Origin: Chloroflexota bacterium
GTDB lineage: Bacteria > Chloroflexota > Limnocylindria > Limnocylindrales > CSP1-4
Reading direction: 5' to 3'
DNA length: 28,690 nt
NCBI GenBank assembly: GCA_021812735.1
Contig: JAKAMV010000025.1
Coordinates: 1-28,690, forward strand
Both the position numbers and the translations under genes were made by a program. Shown one piece after another: positions 7,636 to 14,552 of this stretch. Numbering within the stretch: position 1 is the stretch's first letter; every line of letters starts with the position of its first letter. The notes under the pieces were generated by a model. That model did not search any database. It was not told where the DNA came from and saw only the letters and a list, made by a program, of their open reading frames with translations.

Positions 7636-7905
7636 CGGACGTCATGGACGTTGGGGACGGAAGGCACTCCGTGATTGACGGTGTCGGTGGGATGGTAGGC
7701 CCACGCGAGGCTCGCGGTCCGCTGGTACGAGCAGACCGATCGCCGGCCCCGACCGGCCGACCACTGGCCCGGCAGACCTTCGAGGCACCGGGCGCACAGG
7801 TGACCACCGGCCGACAGGGGCGATGGCCGGACCGCGAGCCCGCTTCTCCGAGCCTCGACTGCCGCCGCCACGGAACCGTGCGGGCGGCCAGAACGTCCTC
7901 CGCCC

Positions 7906-8715
7906 ATGCGCCGTCGCTCGCCGGCCAGGCCCGGCCTCTCCCTGCTCGTCGCGCTCGCGGCCCTCTCCGCCGCCGCGTGCAGCCCGGGACCGGGCTTCCC
8001 CGCGACTTCGCCCTCCGGCCCCGCGGCGGCGACCGCCAGCCCATCGCCCGCCCCCGGCAGCCCCACATCGTCGACCGGTCCCGCCGCCTCGCCCACCCGG
8101 ATCGCCGCGGCGGCCGACGCGTTCGCCGTGGTGCGGGCGCGATCGCCCTACTTCGATGCCGTCGAGGCCCGAGACCCGCAGCGGGTGGGCCAGGCCGCCT
8201 GGTGGACCGCGACCCCCTCGACGCCGGGGACCAGCGGCGGCTGGGTCGTCACGGTCAGCGTCGGCTGGGGCGACTGCCCGGCAGGCTGCATCGACAGCCA
8301 TGTCTGGCGCTGGTCGGTCGCCGCCGACGGCGCGACGACGCTCGTGGACGAGACGGGCCCCGCGCTGCCCGGCGCCGTGCGGACCGGGCTGGTCGCATCG
8401 GCCACGGCAGGAGGCGTGGGGGGCGAGGTGACCGCGGGCCCGACGTGCCCGGTCGTCCGTCCCGGCGAATCCGGCTGCGACGACCGACCGGTGGCGGACG
8501 CGGACCTGGTGGTCCGGGACGCGACCGGCGCCGAGGTCGCGCGGTTCACGACCGACAGCAGCGGCCTGTTCCGGATCGGCTTGGCGCCGGGGGGCTACAC
8601 GCTCGAGCCGCAGCCCGCGGCCGGCCTGCTGGGCACGGCCAAGCCTGAGACGTTCACCGTCGCCGCGGGCGTGCTGACCTTCCTCGCGGTCAGCTACGAC
8701 ACGGGCATCCGGTGA
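7906..8715 (+). CDS. Secreted lipoprotein with C-terminal carboxypeptidase-regulatory-like domain
   Basis: A 269-residue putative lipoprotein. It has a basic N-terminus (MRRRSPARPG), a hydrophobic core and a lipobox-like LSAAAC ending at Cys25. An Ala/Pro/Ser/Thr-rich linker to about residue 70 follows, consistent with membrane anchoring and a flexible tether. The middle (about 75-190) has paired cysteines (WGDCPAGCIDSHVW). The C-terminal part (VADADLVVRDATGAEVARFT, TDSSGLFRIGLAPGGYTLEP) matches the beta-sandwich carboxypeptidase-regulatory-like or SpaA/prealbumin-like repeat that begins with a 'polymorphic' strand and ends in G.Y.L. The biological role is unknown. It lies between sulP (divergent) and the pilus-type cassettes (convergent), so it may be a surface neighbour of the latter, but it is not in the same operon. 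No strong RBS precedes the ATG at 7906. Confidence 0.75.
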   Translation: MRRRSPARPGLSLLVALAALSAAACSPGPGFPATSPSGPAAATASPSPAPGSPTSSTGPAASPTRIAAAADAFAVVRARSPYFDAVEARDPQRVGQAAWWTATPSTPGTSGGWVVTVSVGWGDCPAGCIDSHVWRWSVAADGATTLVDETGPALPGAVRTGLVASATAGGVGGEVTAGPTCPVVRPGESGCDDRPVADADLVVRDATGAEVARFTTDSSGLFRIGLAPGGYTLEPQPAAGLLGTAKPETFTVAAGVLTFLAVSYDTGIR

Positions 8716-8787
8716 CGGCGCCCCGTCGCCCACCGCCACGGGTGCCGGTGCGCTGACGGTGCCGGCACGCTCGACGCGGGTGGCTGC

Positions 8788-10098
8788 CTACTTGATCAAC
8801 TGGACGCCCACGGCCTTGCTGTTTCCCTGGCCGCCGCCGATCCCCGCCCCGATCGTCCCCGTGCCAACGATGCTCTCGAACTTGCCGATGATGCACGACG
8901 TGGCGCCGTTGCCGCCGCAGATCGGGTTGTTGTTGGAGGAGATGTAGGCGCCGTTCGTGTAGCCGCCGGCAACCCCGTTCGCGATGCCGGCGGCGATGCA
9001 GTCGGGGTCGGTCGGCCCGCACAGCTGCAGGTGGGCGAAGCTGGGCATCCGGTACCAGTTGTTGGAGCCGTGGCCGCCGGGGCTGCTGCAGCCGTAGTTC
9101 GTCGCCGGGTCCGAGACCTGGGCCTCGTTGGGCGTGGTGGAGCAGGTGAGGTCGAACTGGGGCACCAGCACGATCTGGCCGTTGTAGGCCCGCAGCGCCG
9201 TCTGCAGGTCGCTCGAGTTGGTGTTGCCCGTCTGGTTGACCCACTGCCACGAGGGGAGCGGCACGGCCGGGTTGTTCGGCGTGTTGATCGAGCTGATGAG
9301 GTCGTTCGTCCCGCCCCCGCCCCCGCTCCAGTCGATCCAGCCCACGTTGCCGTCACCGTTGGTGCACAACGGGATGACGTAGACGGTGTGGCCGTCGGCG
9401 GTCCACTGGGTGCCCGAGTCGATGGTGCCATTGCTCTGGCTGCACGTGATGCTGTCGATTGGCACCGCGATGGGCAGCATGCCGCACTGCGTCCCGTCCG
9501 TGGCCGCGCACGTCTCCTGCAGGTAGCCGGCGGCCGCCGACGCCTGGGTGCTGACCCGGATCGACGACAGCCCGATCACGCCGGCGAGATAGGTGCGCAC
9601 GTCCTGGCTGACCTGCACCAGGACGCCCGCGACCGGGCCCGGCGAGACGTTGGGGCAGTCCGGCGTCGACGACGTCACCGCCGGCTGGGCGTTCGCGGCG
9701 TTCCCGACCCGCATGGCGGCGGCGAAGTTGTAGGTGTTGTCGGCGTTGAGGGCCTTCGTCCCGTCCGCGGCCAGCGGGATCCCGCAGATGTCCGTGTAGT
9801 ACGCGGCGGACACGACGACCCCGTTGGCGGCGGCCGTGCTGTTGATCGCCGCCGCAACCGTGGCGTCCCACCCCTGGACCGGCGAGGTCGCCCCGGCGAA
9901 CTCCTCGGCCATGATCACGGCCCCTGCCTCGGCTGAGGCGTCGGCCGCGTTCTGTGACAGGCGCTGGTGGGCCATGGCGTTGCCGCCGTCGATGATCACC
10001 GCGACGGCACCGATCACCGCGAACATGGCCAGCACCATCAGCACGATGGCCTGCCCCGCGGCACGTCCGTTACGTCGTGACCTGCTCACCACTGCCAC
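8788..10098 (-). CDS. TadG-like pilus assembly protein (cassette 1, third gene)
   Basis: A 436-residue exported protein. Residues about 10-65 are the TadG-like N-terminal module: a single membrane segment (AIVLMVLAMFAVIGAVAVII), then DGGNAMAHQRLSQNAADASA and EAGA, the family signature. The extracytoplasmic part contains several cysteines (CGIP, CPNV, CAAT/CGML, CSQS, CTNG, CSTT), a GNVGWIDW motif and INTPNNPAVPLPSW, and ends in GVQLIK. Cassette 3's TadG has clear counterparts of each. Known TadG proteins are anchored in the envelope and take part in Flp/Tad pilus or secretion function. The start is GTG at 10098, one base after the preceding TadE stop; GTG at 10092 has a better-spaced GAGG. 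It is last in its cassette. Confidence 0.85.
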   Translation of the reverse strand: MAVVSRSRRNGRAAGQAIVLMVLAMFAVIGAVAVIIDGGNAMAHQRLSQNAADASAEAGAVIMAEEFAGATSPVQGWDATVAAAINSTAAANGVVVSAAYYTDICGIPLAADGTKALNADNTYNFAAAMRVGNAANAQPAVTSSTPDCPNVSPGPVAGVLVQVSQDVRTYLAGVIGLSSIRVSTQASAAAGYLQETCAATDGTQCGMLPIAVPIDSITCSQSNGTIDSGTQWTADGHTVYVIPLCTNGDGNVGWIDWSGGGGGTNDLISSINTPNNPAVPLPSWQWVNQTGNTNSSDLQTALRAYNGQIVLVPQFDLTCSTTPNEAQVSDPATNYGCSSPGGHGSNNWYRMPSFAHLQLCGPTDPDCIAAGIANGVAGGYTNGAYISSNNNPICGGNGATSCIIGKFESIVGTGTIGAGIGGGQGNSKAVGVQLIK

Positions 10099-10099
10099 C

Positions 10100-10630
10100 T
10101 CAGGGGAAGACTCGCTCGATGGGCATCGTCGACGTGGCCCGCATCGTGATCGGCCCGATGAAGTTGCCGATCAGCGGCGTGATCGGCGTCCACTGGTACG
10201 TGACCGTGACGCTCGCGATGCACCCGACGTGGAACGGGGTGCTCGAGGACGGGCTGGGACCGGCCGGACAGTTGAGCGTCTGGCCGGTGGGCGGACCGTA
10301 GGTGATCACCACCGCTGAGGGCTGGACGCCCAGGGTCAGCGCCGCTGCGGCCGCGCATGCACGCGCCGACCAGGTGGGATTCCCGGTCGGGTTGCTGTCC
10401 TCCACCGGCATGATCTCGCTGCAGGTGGTGTCGGAGACATCGGGGTACAGCTGGTTCACGGCCGCCACCCGAGCGCCCTGGCGCGCGGCGTCGGTGATCG
10501 TGGTGTAGGAGTAGACCGCCCGTCCCATGTCGAACACGGCGATCATGAGCAGCGTGATGATCGGCAGGACGAGGGCGATCTCGGCGAGCCCCTGGCCGCG
10601 CTCGCCCCACCGACGACGCTGGCCGCTCAT
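10100..10630 (-). CDS. TadE-like pseudopilin (cassette 1, second gene)
   Basis: A 176-residue TadE-family protein. After a short basic leader (MSGQRRRWGERG) comes QGLAEIALVLPIITLLMIAV. This is the TadE membrane segment with a Glu five residues after the Gly that would mark a prepilin-type cleavage site. FDMGRAVYSYTTITDAARQG follows, the conserved TadE helix. The C-terminal region is a small extracytoplasmic domain with four or five cysteines and VTVTYQWTPITPLIGNFIGP (a conserved 'TPLIG' turn also present in its paralogues). The start ATG overlaps the stop of the TadE-PASTA gene by 4 bp (ATGA) and the TadG gene follows after one base, so all three are co-translated. Probably a minor pseudopilin in the Tad/Flp system. 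Confidence 0.88.
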   Translation of the reverse strand: MSGQRRRWGERGQGLAEIALVLPIITLLMIAVFDMGRAVYSYTTITDAARQGARVAAVNQLYPDVSDTTCSEIMPVEDSNPTGNPTWSARACAAAAALTLGVQPSAVVITYGPPTGQTLNCPAGPSPSSSTPFHVGCIASVTVTYQWTPITPLIGNFIGPITMRATSTMPIERVFP

Positions 10631-11457
10631 TTCCAGGTCACCGTCATGATCTCGGTGTTGCAGGGCTGCGTGGTGTTGGCGGCAGGGTTCTGGCCGATGA
10701 TGTTGCCGCCGCCGGGCGGCCACGAGGCGGGTGCCATCGGGTTGTAGATGACCGGGATCTGGAACGACGCCGCAGCCCACTGCTGCTGCGCGTTCTCGGC
10801 CTTGACGGGCATCAGGTTGGGGACGGTGCACATCGGTGTCGGCGTGGGCGAGGGCGATGTCGACGGGGTCGGCGTCGGCGTCGGCGTCGGCGAGGTCGAC
10901 GGCGTGGCCGAGGGCGATGTCGACGGGGTCGGGGTCGGCGCGGGGGTCGGGATGTTGGCGATCATGCCGCTCCGGTTCGGGTAGCTCGCCGACGCGGACA
11001 CCGGCAGGGCTCCGCCGAACATCGAGCCGATGACCGGCGTGATGAACGGGAAGTTGCAGACGACCCGCACGGTCACCGGAGAGCCGATCGTGTTCACGCC
11101 GTTCGCTCCGTTCGGGAACCCGGGGGTGGGAAGCGGGCTCGGCATCGTGCAGTTGATTCCCGATGCCTCCTGCGTGATGAGGGTCCGGTACTGCGTCTGC
11201 ACGGCCGAGTTCGGGTTGGTCGAGTTCCAGGCGGTCGGGTTCTCGGCGGCGTAGTTGGCCGCCACGCGCACCACGTTGTTGAGCTGGACCCAGCCCAGGA
11301 AGATCCGACCGAAGTCGATCCCGAACAGGACCAGCAGCAGCAGCAGCGGCAGCACCAGCGAGAACTCGACCAGTGATTGGCCGCGTGTTCGCCTCCGCCC
11401 CTGCTGTGGGCGCGGCAGGGTTGCTCGCATGGATCGCCTCAGACCGGATGGGCTCAT
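10627..11457 (-). CDS. TadE-like pseudopilin with Pro/Thr/Ser linker and C-terminal PASTA-like domain (cassette 1, first gene)
   Basis: A 276-residue protein. Basic leader, then RG and QSLVEFSLVLPLLLLLVLFG with Glu31 five residues after Gly26 (prepilin-like), and IDFGRIFLGWVQLNNVVRVA typical of TadE. An extracytoplasmic region to about 168 follows, with the conserved ITPVIGSMFGG turn. A 40-residue linker of Thr, Pro and Ser (about 169-209) leads to a module (210-276) beginning CTVPNLMPVKAENAQQQW and including NIIGQNPAANTTQPC. That order (VPNL, AxxxW, IGQ.P, C-terminal beta strand) matches PASTA domains, which in other proteins bind muropeptides or beta-lactams. ATG 11457 has AGGA 5 nt upstream; ATG 11430 has GAGG and matches the conserved MRA start of the remnant in cassette 2. 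TadE identity is firm; the PASTA call is by eye. Confidence 0.82.
   Translation of the reverse strand: MSPSGLRRSMRATLPRPQQGRRRTRGQSLVEFSLVLPLLLLLVLFGIDFGRIFLGWVQLNNVVRVAANYAAENPTAWNSTNPNSAVQTQYRTLITQEASGINCTMPSPLPTPGFPNGANGVNTIGSPVTVRVVCNFPFITPVIGSMFGGALPVSASASYPNRSGMIANIPTPAPTPTPSTSPSATPSTSPTPTPTPTPSTSPSPTPTPMCTVPNLMPVKAENAQQQWAAASFQIPVIYNPMAPASWPPGGGNIIGQNPAANTTQPCNTEIMTVTWK
10851..10932 (-). repeat. 60-bp-period repeat encoding the Pro/Thr/Ser linker
   Basis: The 22-bp stretch beginning AGGGCGATGTCGACGGG occurs at 10851-10872 and again at 10911-10932, with GGCGTC hexamers between. It encodes the Thr-Pro-Ser linker of the TadE-PASTA protein, so copy-number change here would lengthen or shorten the tether without frameshift. 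Confidence 0.65.
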
Positions 11458-11473
11458 CGGTTCCTGACGATCA

Positions 11474-11539
11474 CAAGTCAACCTTACGCAGGCCCTTGCG
11501 GGCAGCCCATCCGATCGGCCATGGGCGGGGGTACTTTCG
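11474..11539 (-). promoter_or_regulatory. Conserved 66-bp leader element upstream of cassette 1
   Basis: This stretch matches 14341-14406 upstream of cassette 2 at 59 of 66 positions without gaps. Read as minus-strand RNA it starts CGAAAGUACCCCC, contains CCGAUCGGAUGGGC and a GCCCGCAAGGGC hairpin with a GCAA (GNRA-type) loop, then CCUGCGUAAGGUUG. The pairing GCCCAU / AUGGGC can also form. It lies about 16 bp upstream of the first TadE start. I do not recognise it as a known riboswitch class. It could be a promoter/operator, an RNA leader or simply duplicated sequence. Confidence 0.5.
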
Positions 11540-11590
11540 CCAAGGGCCGGGCGTCTTGCCGAGGCGCGACGACGCTCGGGCGGGAGATCA

Positions 11591-11618
11591 AGACGAGGCG
11601 CCCGGAGGCGCCCCGTCT
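11591..11618 (-). terminator. Hairpin between cassettes 2 and 1
   Basis: On the minus strand AGACGGGGCGCC and GGCGCCUCGUCU form a 12-bp stem (one G-U pair) with a UCCG loop, starting about 43 bp after the TadG stop of cassette 2. It is followed by UGAUCUCC, not a full U-tract. Position and similarity to the hairpin at 14437-14462 support a terminator or attenuator between cassettes. Confidence 0.55.
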
Positions 11619-11660
11619 TCCCCGGCGGTCGGACCCGGCTGGGGTCGTTCACGTCAAGCG

Positions 11661-12686
11661 CTAGTTCGAGAGGCGGACCACGTACGCCCCGAACGGACTC
11701 TCCTGGATGTCGCCGATGCACTGGCCGGCCGCCTGCTCGGCGGCGGTGCACTCGCCCACGGTCATCGGCTGGCGGCGGAAGTCGCTCGAGAAGTACCCGG
11801 TGATCGTCTTGTTGCTGCCGCCCGATGCGGACACGACGTGGAACATCGCCCAGCCGTAGAAGCAGCCGTTCTGGTAGGTGGTGGACGGAGGGGCGCAGTT
11901 GGGATTACCGGGGCCCGTGATGGGCACGGGCACGTCGGAGCCCGACAAGTACGTGTTGACCGCGCTCCACACGTCGTTGTGGAAGCCCTGGTTGTGCTGG
12001 CCCAGGTACTGGTCCATGCCGAAGGTGGCCGTGACCACGTTGGTACCGTTGATGATGTCCACCACCTCGGCGGAGTTGACGTTGTTGTTGCCGTTGAAGT
12101 CGGTCCAGGCGATGTCGGTGGCGTTGACCGGGTAGTCGCCGTTCGCGGTGCCGAACGCCTGAGGGTTGTTGGCGGTGTACTTGGGCGTGCCGTCCGCGTT
12201 GAACGCCCCCACGTCCATGATCCAAGGTCCGGCGCCCACGGCCGTGTCGACCGACCCCGTGATCGAGGTGGCGGTCACCGAGACGTCCCACGTGTTCATG
12301 CCCATCACGCGGGCGAACGAGTTCTGGTGCGGCTTGGTGATGTCCACCTGCACCGTGGCGCCGTGGGGCAGCAGGGCCACCGTGACCGCGACGGTGGAGC
12401 CGACCCCGTTGGTGTAGCCGTTGCCGGTGGCTGAGGCCTGCGCGGCGGCCGTCGCGGCCGCCGTGGACGCCGCGGCGTTCTTGGTGGTCATGTACGTGTT
12501 GAGGTACGCGTTGGCGCCGGCCAGCGCCGCCAAGTCTGCCCCATTCTGCTCGCCGCGCCGCTGGTTGAAGGCGTCGCCGCCGTCGAGCACCAGCCCGACC
12601 ATGGCGACCACCGCCACGATGCCCAGGGCGAACAGGACCAGGATCTGGCCGCGCTGCCCGCCGCGGGGGGACGTCGCTTGGTTCAT
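11661..12686 (-). CDS. TadG-like pilus assembly protein (cassette 2, third gene)
   Basis: A 341-residue protein with the TadG-like N-terminus: GQRGQILVLFALGIVAVVAM and VGLVLDGGDAFNQRRGEQNG, then ADLAALAGANA. The remaining extracytoplasmic part is shorter than in cassettes 1 and 3 and lacks the GNVGWIDW motif, but keeps a related C-terminal block: YGWAMFHVVSASGG, then CIGDIQESPFGAY and a final VVRLSN, in the place of the others' final GVQLIK/GVQLIH. An N-terminal Ala-rich helix (NAAASTAAATAAAQASA, about residues 55-75) is followed by a region with few cysteines. ATG 12686 is preferred because GGCGAGG lies 6 nt upstream; the GTG at 12704, overlapping the previous stop, has no ribosome-binding site. 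Role as for TadG: envelope-anchored component of a Tad/Flp-type apparatus. The C-terminal function is unknown. Confidence 0.82.
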   Translation of the reverse strand: MNQATSPRGGQRGQILVLFALGIVAVVAMVGLVLDGGDAFNQRRGEQNGADLAALAGANAYLNTYMTTKNAAASTAAATAAAQASATGNGYTNGVGSTVAVTVALLPHGATVQVDITKPHQNSFARVMGMNTWDVSVTATSITGSVDTAVGAGPWIMDVGAFNADGTPKYTANNPQAFGTANGDYPVNATDIAWTDFNGNNNVNSAEVVDIINGTNVVTATFGMDQYLGQHNQGFHNDVWSAVNTYLSGSDVPVPITGPGNPNCAPPSTTYQNGCFYGWAMFHVVSASGGSNKTITGYFSSDFRRQPMTVGECTAAEQAAGQCIGDIQESPFGAYVVRLSN

Positions 12687-12700
12687 GACTTGCCTCGCCT

Positions 12701-13135
12701 TCACGGGATCTGGCTCGAGCCGGTGGCGCTCAGCGTGATGGAGCCGCCGAAGCCCATCAGCGTCAGCGGTTGGTAGACCGAGGTGACCGTGACCTGCACG
12801 TAGTCACCGGAGGTGCACGGGAGGTCCGTGCTGGGGGTGCCGTCGACCCGCATACACGCGAACGTCGGGCTTGACATGCCGGGTGTCAGGCCCTGCTGGA
12901 CGGCGACCCGGTCCGCGGTCTGCGGTGAGGCGCCCAGGACCAGGCCCGGATACACCGCGGTGACGCGCGCGATCTCCCGGGCGGCCTCCGAGAGGCCGTT
13001 GTACGTGTACACGCCGCGGCCCAGGTCGAACACGGCGATCAGCATCAGCAGGAAGATGGGGATGGCGAGCGCGAACTCGACCATGGCCTGGCCGGTCGAG
13101 CGGCCGTTGAGCATCGGATCGTGTCGCGGGATCAT
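12701..13135 (-). CDS. TadE-like pseudopilin (cassette 2, second gene)
   Basis: A 144-residue TadE-family protein, the shortest of the six TadE-like proteins. MIPRHDPMLNGRSTG is followed by QAMVEFALAIPIFLLMLIAV with Glu20 five residues after Gly15, then FDLGRGVYTYNGLSEAAREI. This is the canonical TadE helix and adjoining segment. The short extracytoplasmic domain has two cysteines (FACMRV, LPCTSG) and ends VYQPLTLMGFGGSITLSATG, the equivalent of the TPLIG turn in its paralogues. The ATG at 13135 overlaps the previous stop by 4 bp (ATGA). Cassette position and motif order make it the counterpart of the genes at 10100 and 15817. Confidence 0.87.
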   Translation of the reverse strand: MIPRHDPMLNGRSTGQAMVEFALAIPIFLLMLIAVFDLGRGVYTYNGLSEAAREIARVTAVYPGLVLGASPQTADRVAVQQGLTPGMSSPTFACMRVDGTPSTDLPCTSGDYVQVTVTSVYQPLTLMGFGGSITLSATGSSQIP

Positions 13136-14076
13136 GCCGGCAGGGTCGTGATGTTGGCCTGGTAGGAGAAGACGCCGCTCGGCGTCGTCACGGTCAGCGT
13201 CACCAGGAAGGTCTTGCCCTTGTTGCCGTTGCCGTAAGCGTGGGTCGTCGTGGACGTGTCGGTCCCCCCAGCCGCGGTCGTGCCGTCACCGAAGTCCCAG
13301 CGCCAGTACGAGATGGCACAGCTGCCAGTCGTCGGGGTTGAAGTGCTCGTGAACGACACGGGTCCGTTCTTGTCGGTCTGCGAGGACGAGAACCCCACTT
13401 GCGGCGGCGCACAGGTCGGGGAGGCCGACGCTGACGCCGATGCAGTCGCTGACGCCGATGCACTCGCGGACGCCGACGCGCTGGCCGACGGGCTCGCCGA
13501 GGCGAGCCCTGTGCCCGGCGGCGTGATGATGACGTTCGCCGTGGCAGTCCTGGCGAATGTCACGTTCGAGCCGCCCGTGAACGCCCAGAGCAGCGGCGTC
13601 AGGACGTGGAAGTGGCCGGTCACGGCGACGGTCACCGTCGTGCCGTAGTTCAGGGCGCAGCTGGGGGTGCATGTCATCGCCACATCCGAGGGGCCGATCG
13701 CGACCATCCCGCTCTGGTCCTCCGTCGTGGCCGCGCACACGACCGGGTTTGTCGTCGCGTTGCACGCGCTGCCGGCGGAGAAGCCGGTGGGCTGCGTGGC
13801 GGCCACCATCGCGGCCGCCCGTGCGCTGTTCGACACGGCGATCTCGGCGTAGAACACGCGCCCGAGGTCGATTGCCGCGAGCAGCAGGATCAAGAGGATC
13901 GGGGTCACGAGCGCGAGCTCCACGAGGGCCTGGCCCCGGGAGATCGAGTGCATGTGGCGCTTCACGGCGGACCGTGCCCAGTGCGCGCGCCGGGTGCCGT
14001 GGCGGGACTTGGCAGGCGCGGGCGTTCGAGGGCGCGGCACGCGGTTCGGGACCCTGTCGGGTCGGGTCATCGTCAT
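13132..14076 (-). CDS. TadE-like pseudopilin with Ala/Ser linker and C-terminal PKD domain (cassette 2, first gene)
   Basis: A 314-residue protein. A long basic leader (residues 1-48) precedes GQALVELALVTPILLILLLA with Glu53 five residues after Gly48, then AIDLGRVFYAEIAVSNSARA. Residues about 95-190 form the extracytoplasmic TadE part, with cysteines at 104, 114, 136 and 140. An alternating Ala-Ser linker (about 191-219) leads to a PKD-type immunoglobulin-like fold (about 222-308): GPVSFTSTSTPTTGSC, YWRWDFGDGTTAAGG, then HAYGNGNKGKTFLVTLTVTT. The WDFGDGT signature and the final H.Y...G...V.L.V pattern are diagnostic. PKD domains in surface proteins commonly mediate protein or polysaccharide binding. 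GGGGGAG lies 5 nt before the ATG at 14076. This gene takes the place that TadE-PASTA genes hold in the other two cassettes. Confidence 0.87.
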   Translation of the reverse strand: MTMTRPDRVPNRVPRPRTPAPAKSRHGTRRAHWARSAVKRHMHSISRGQALVELALVTPILLILLLAAIDLGRVFYAEIAVSNSARAAAMVAATQPTGFSAGSACNATTNPVVCAATTEDQSGMVAIGPSDVAMTCTPSCALNYGTTVTVAVTGHFHVLTPLLWAFTGGSNVTFARTATANVIITPPGTGLASASPSASASASASASASATASASASASPTCAPPQVGFSSSQTDKNGPVSFTSTSTPTTGSCAISYWRWDFGDGTTAAGGTDTSTTTHAYGNGNKGKTFLVTLTVTTPSGVFSYQANITTLPA

Positions 14077-14343
14077 TCAAGCTCCCCCGGCCAGCCGGTG
14101 GCTGTCGTGGCCCGGGACTCGATGGGCCAGTCGGGAGGACGCTACGCGGCGGTGGTGCGCCCACGCGATCACCAGAAAGTCATGGTCCTGCCGACCCGGC
14201 TGCGTCGGGAGCCACGCTGCCGCGCGCACGGACTCGCTCGGGGACTGGCTGCCGGTCCGGTCTTCGCCATGCCGCAGCCGCGGCAGCATCGCTCGCATGC
14301 GCTGTCTCCAACGGGGACGCTCGTTGGTGATCGACAGTCGCAA
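14077..14343 (-). pseudogene. Degenerate TadE start upstream of cassette 2
   Basis: Between the conserved leader and the TadE-PKD gene is an 88-codon open frame. An internal ATG at 14298 begins MRAMLPRLRHGEDRTGSQSP. This parallels MRATLPRPQQGRRRTRGQSL at the start of the cassette 1 TadE-PASTA gene. Aligned nucleotides over about 66 bp match without gaps, but the hydrophobic helix that should follow QSLVEF is absent. I read it as the broken 5' end of an additional TadE gene. Its TGA directly precedes the ATG of the next gene. An expressed small leader peptide is the alternative. Confidence 0.45.
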
Positions 14344-14406
14344 GCCAACCTTACGGAGGCGCTTGCGAGCAGCCCATCCGATCGGTCATGGCAGGGGGTA
14401 CTTTCG
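14341..14406 (-). promoter_or_regulatory. Conserved 66-bp leader element upstream of cassette 2
   Basis: Second copy of the element at 11474-11539, with seven substitutions and no gaps. The CCGATCGGATGGGCTGC core and the GAAAGTACCCCC start are invariant. The GNRA-loop hairpin is weaker here (GCUC-GCAA-GCGC, one mismatch), which argues against strict conservation of that particular stem. No copy precedes cassette 3. Confidence 0.5.
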
Positions 14407-14436
14407 GTGGCGGGCGATCAGGCGGCGCAGGAGCGG

Positions 14437-14462
14437 AACGGGGCGCCCGAAGGCGCCCCGTT
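14437..14462 (-). terminator. UUCG-loop hairpin between cassettes 3 and 2
   Basis: AACGGGGCGCC and GGCGCCCCGTT form a perfect 11-bp stem. The loop is CGAA on the plus strand, which on the minus-strand transcript is the extra-stable C(UUCG)G tetraloop. It begins 91 bp after the TadG stop of cassette 3 and about 30 bp before the next leader element. No U-tract follows, so efficiency as an intrinsic terminator is uncertain. Confidence 0.6.
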
Positions 14463-14552
14463 TCCCCTGGCAGTGGTGGCGAGTCGACTTGCGCCGAGCC
14501 GTCCGGACGCGCTCAGCTTGGAGACGATGCCGGCCGCGGGCTCCTCATCGGA

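Noticed and set aside
5827..7674. 615-codon plus-strand frame across sulP
   Set aside because: Composition (runs of Gln, His, Arg, Asp) is typical of the antisense frame of a membrane-protein gene; the sulP reading has full family motifs.
5669..8068. 799-codon minus-strand frame overlapping sulP
   Set aside because: It has no recognisable domain, is rich in Arg/Gly/Ala and is out of frame with the convincing SulP sequence.
8714..8727. Hairpin GACGG-CGCC-CCGTC at the end of the lipoprotein gene as a terminator
   Set aside because: Only a 5-bp stem overlapping the stop codon with no U-tract; expected by chance in this composition.
11474..11539. c-di-GMP (GEMM) riboswitch upstream of pilus genes
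   Set aside because: Such riboswitches are common before pilus genes, but the conserved GGGCAAACC and GACGCAAAGCC blocks are absent in the leader element.
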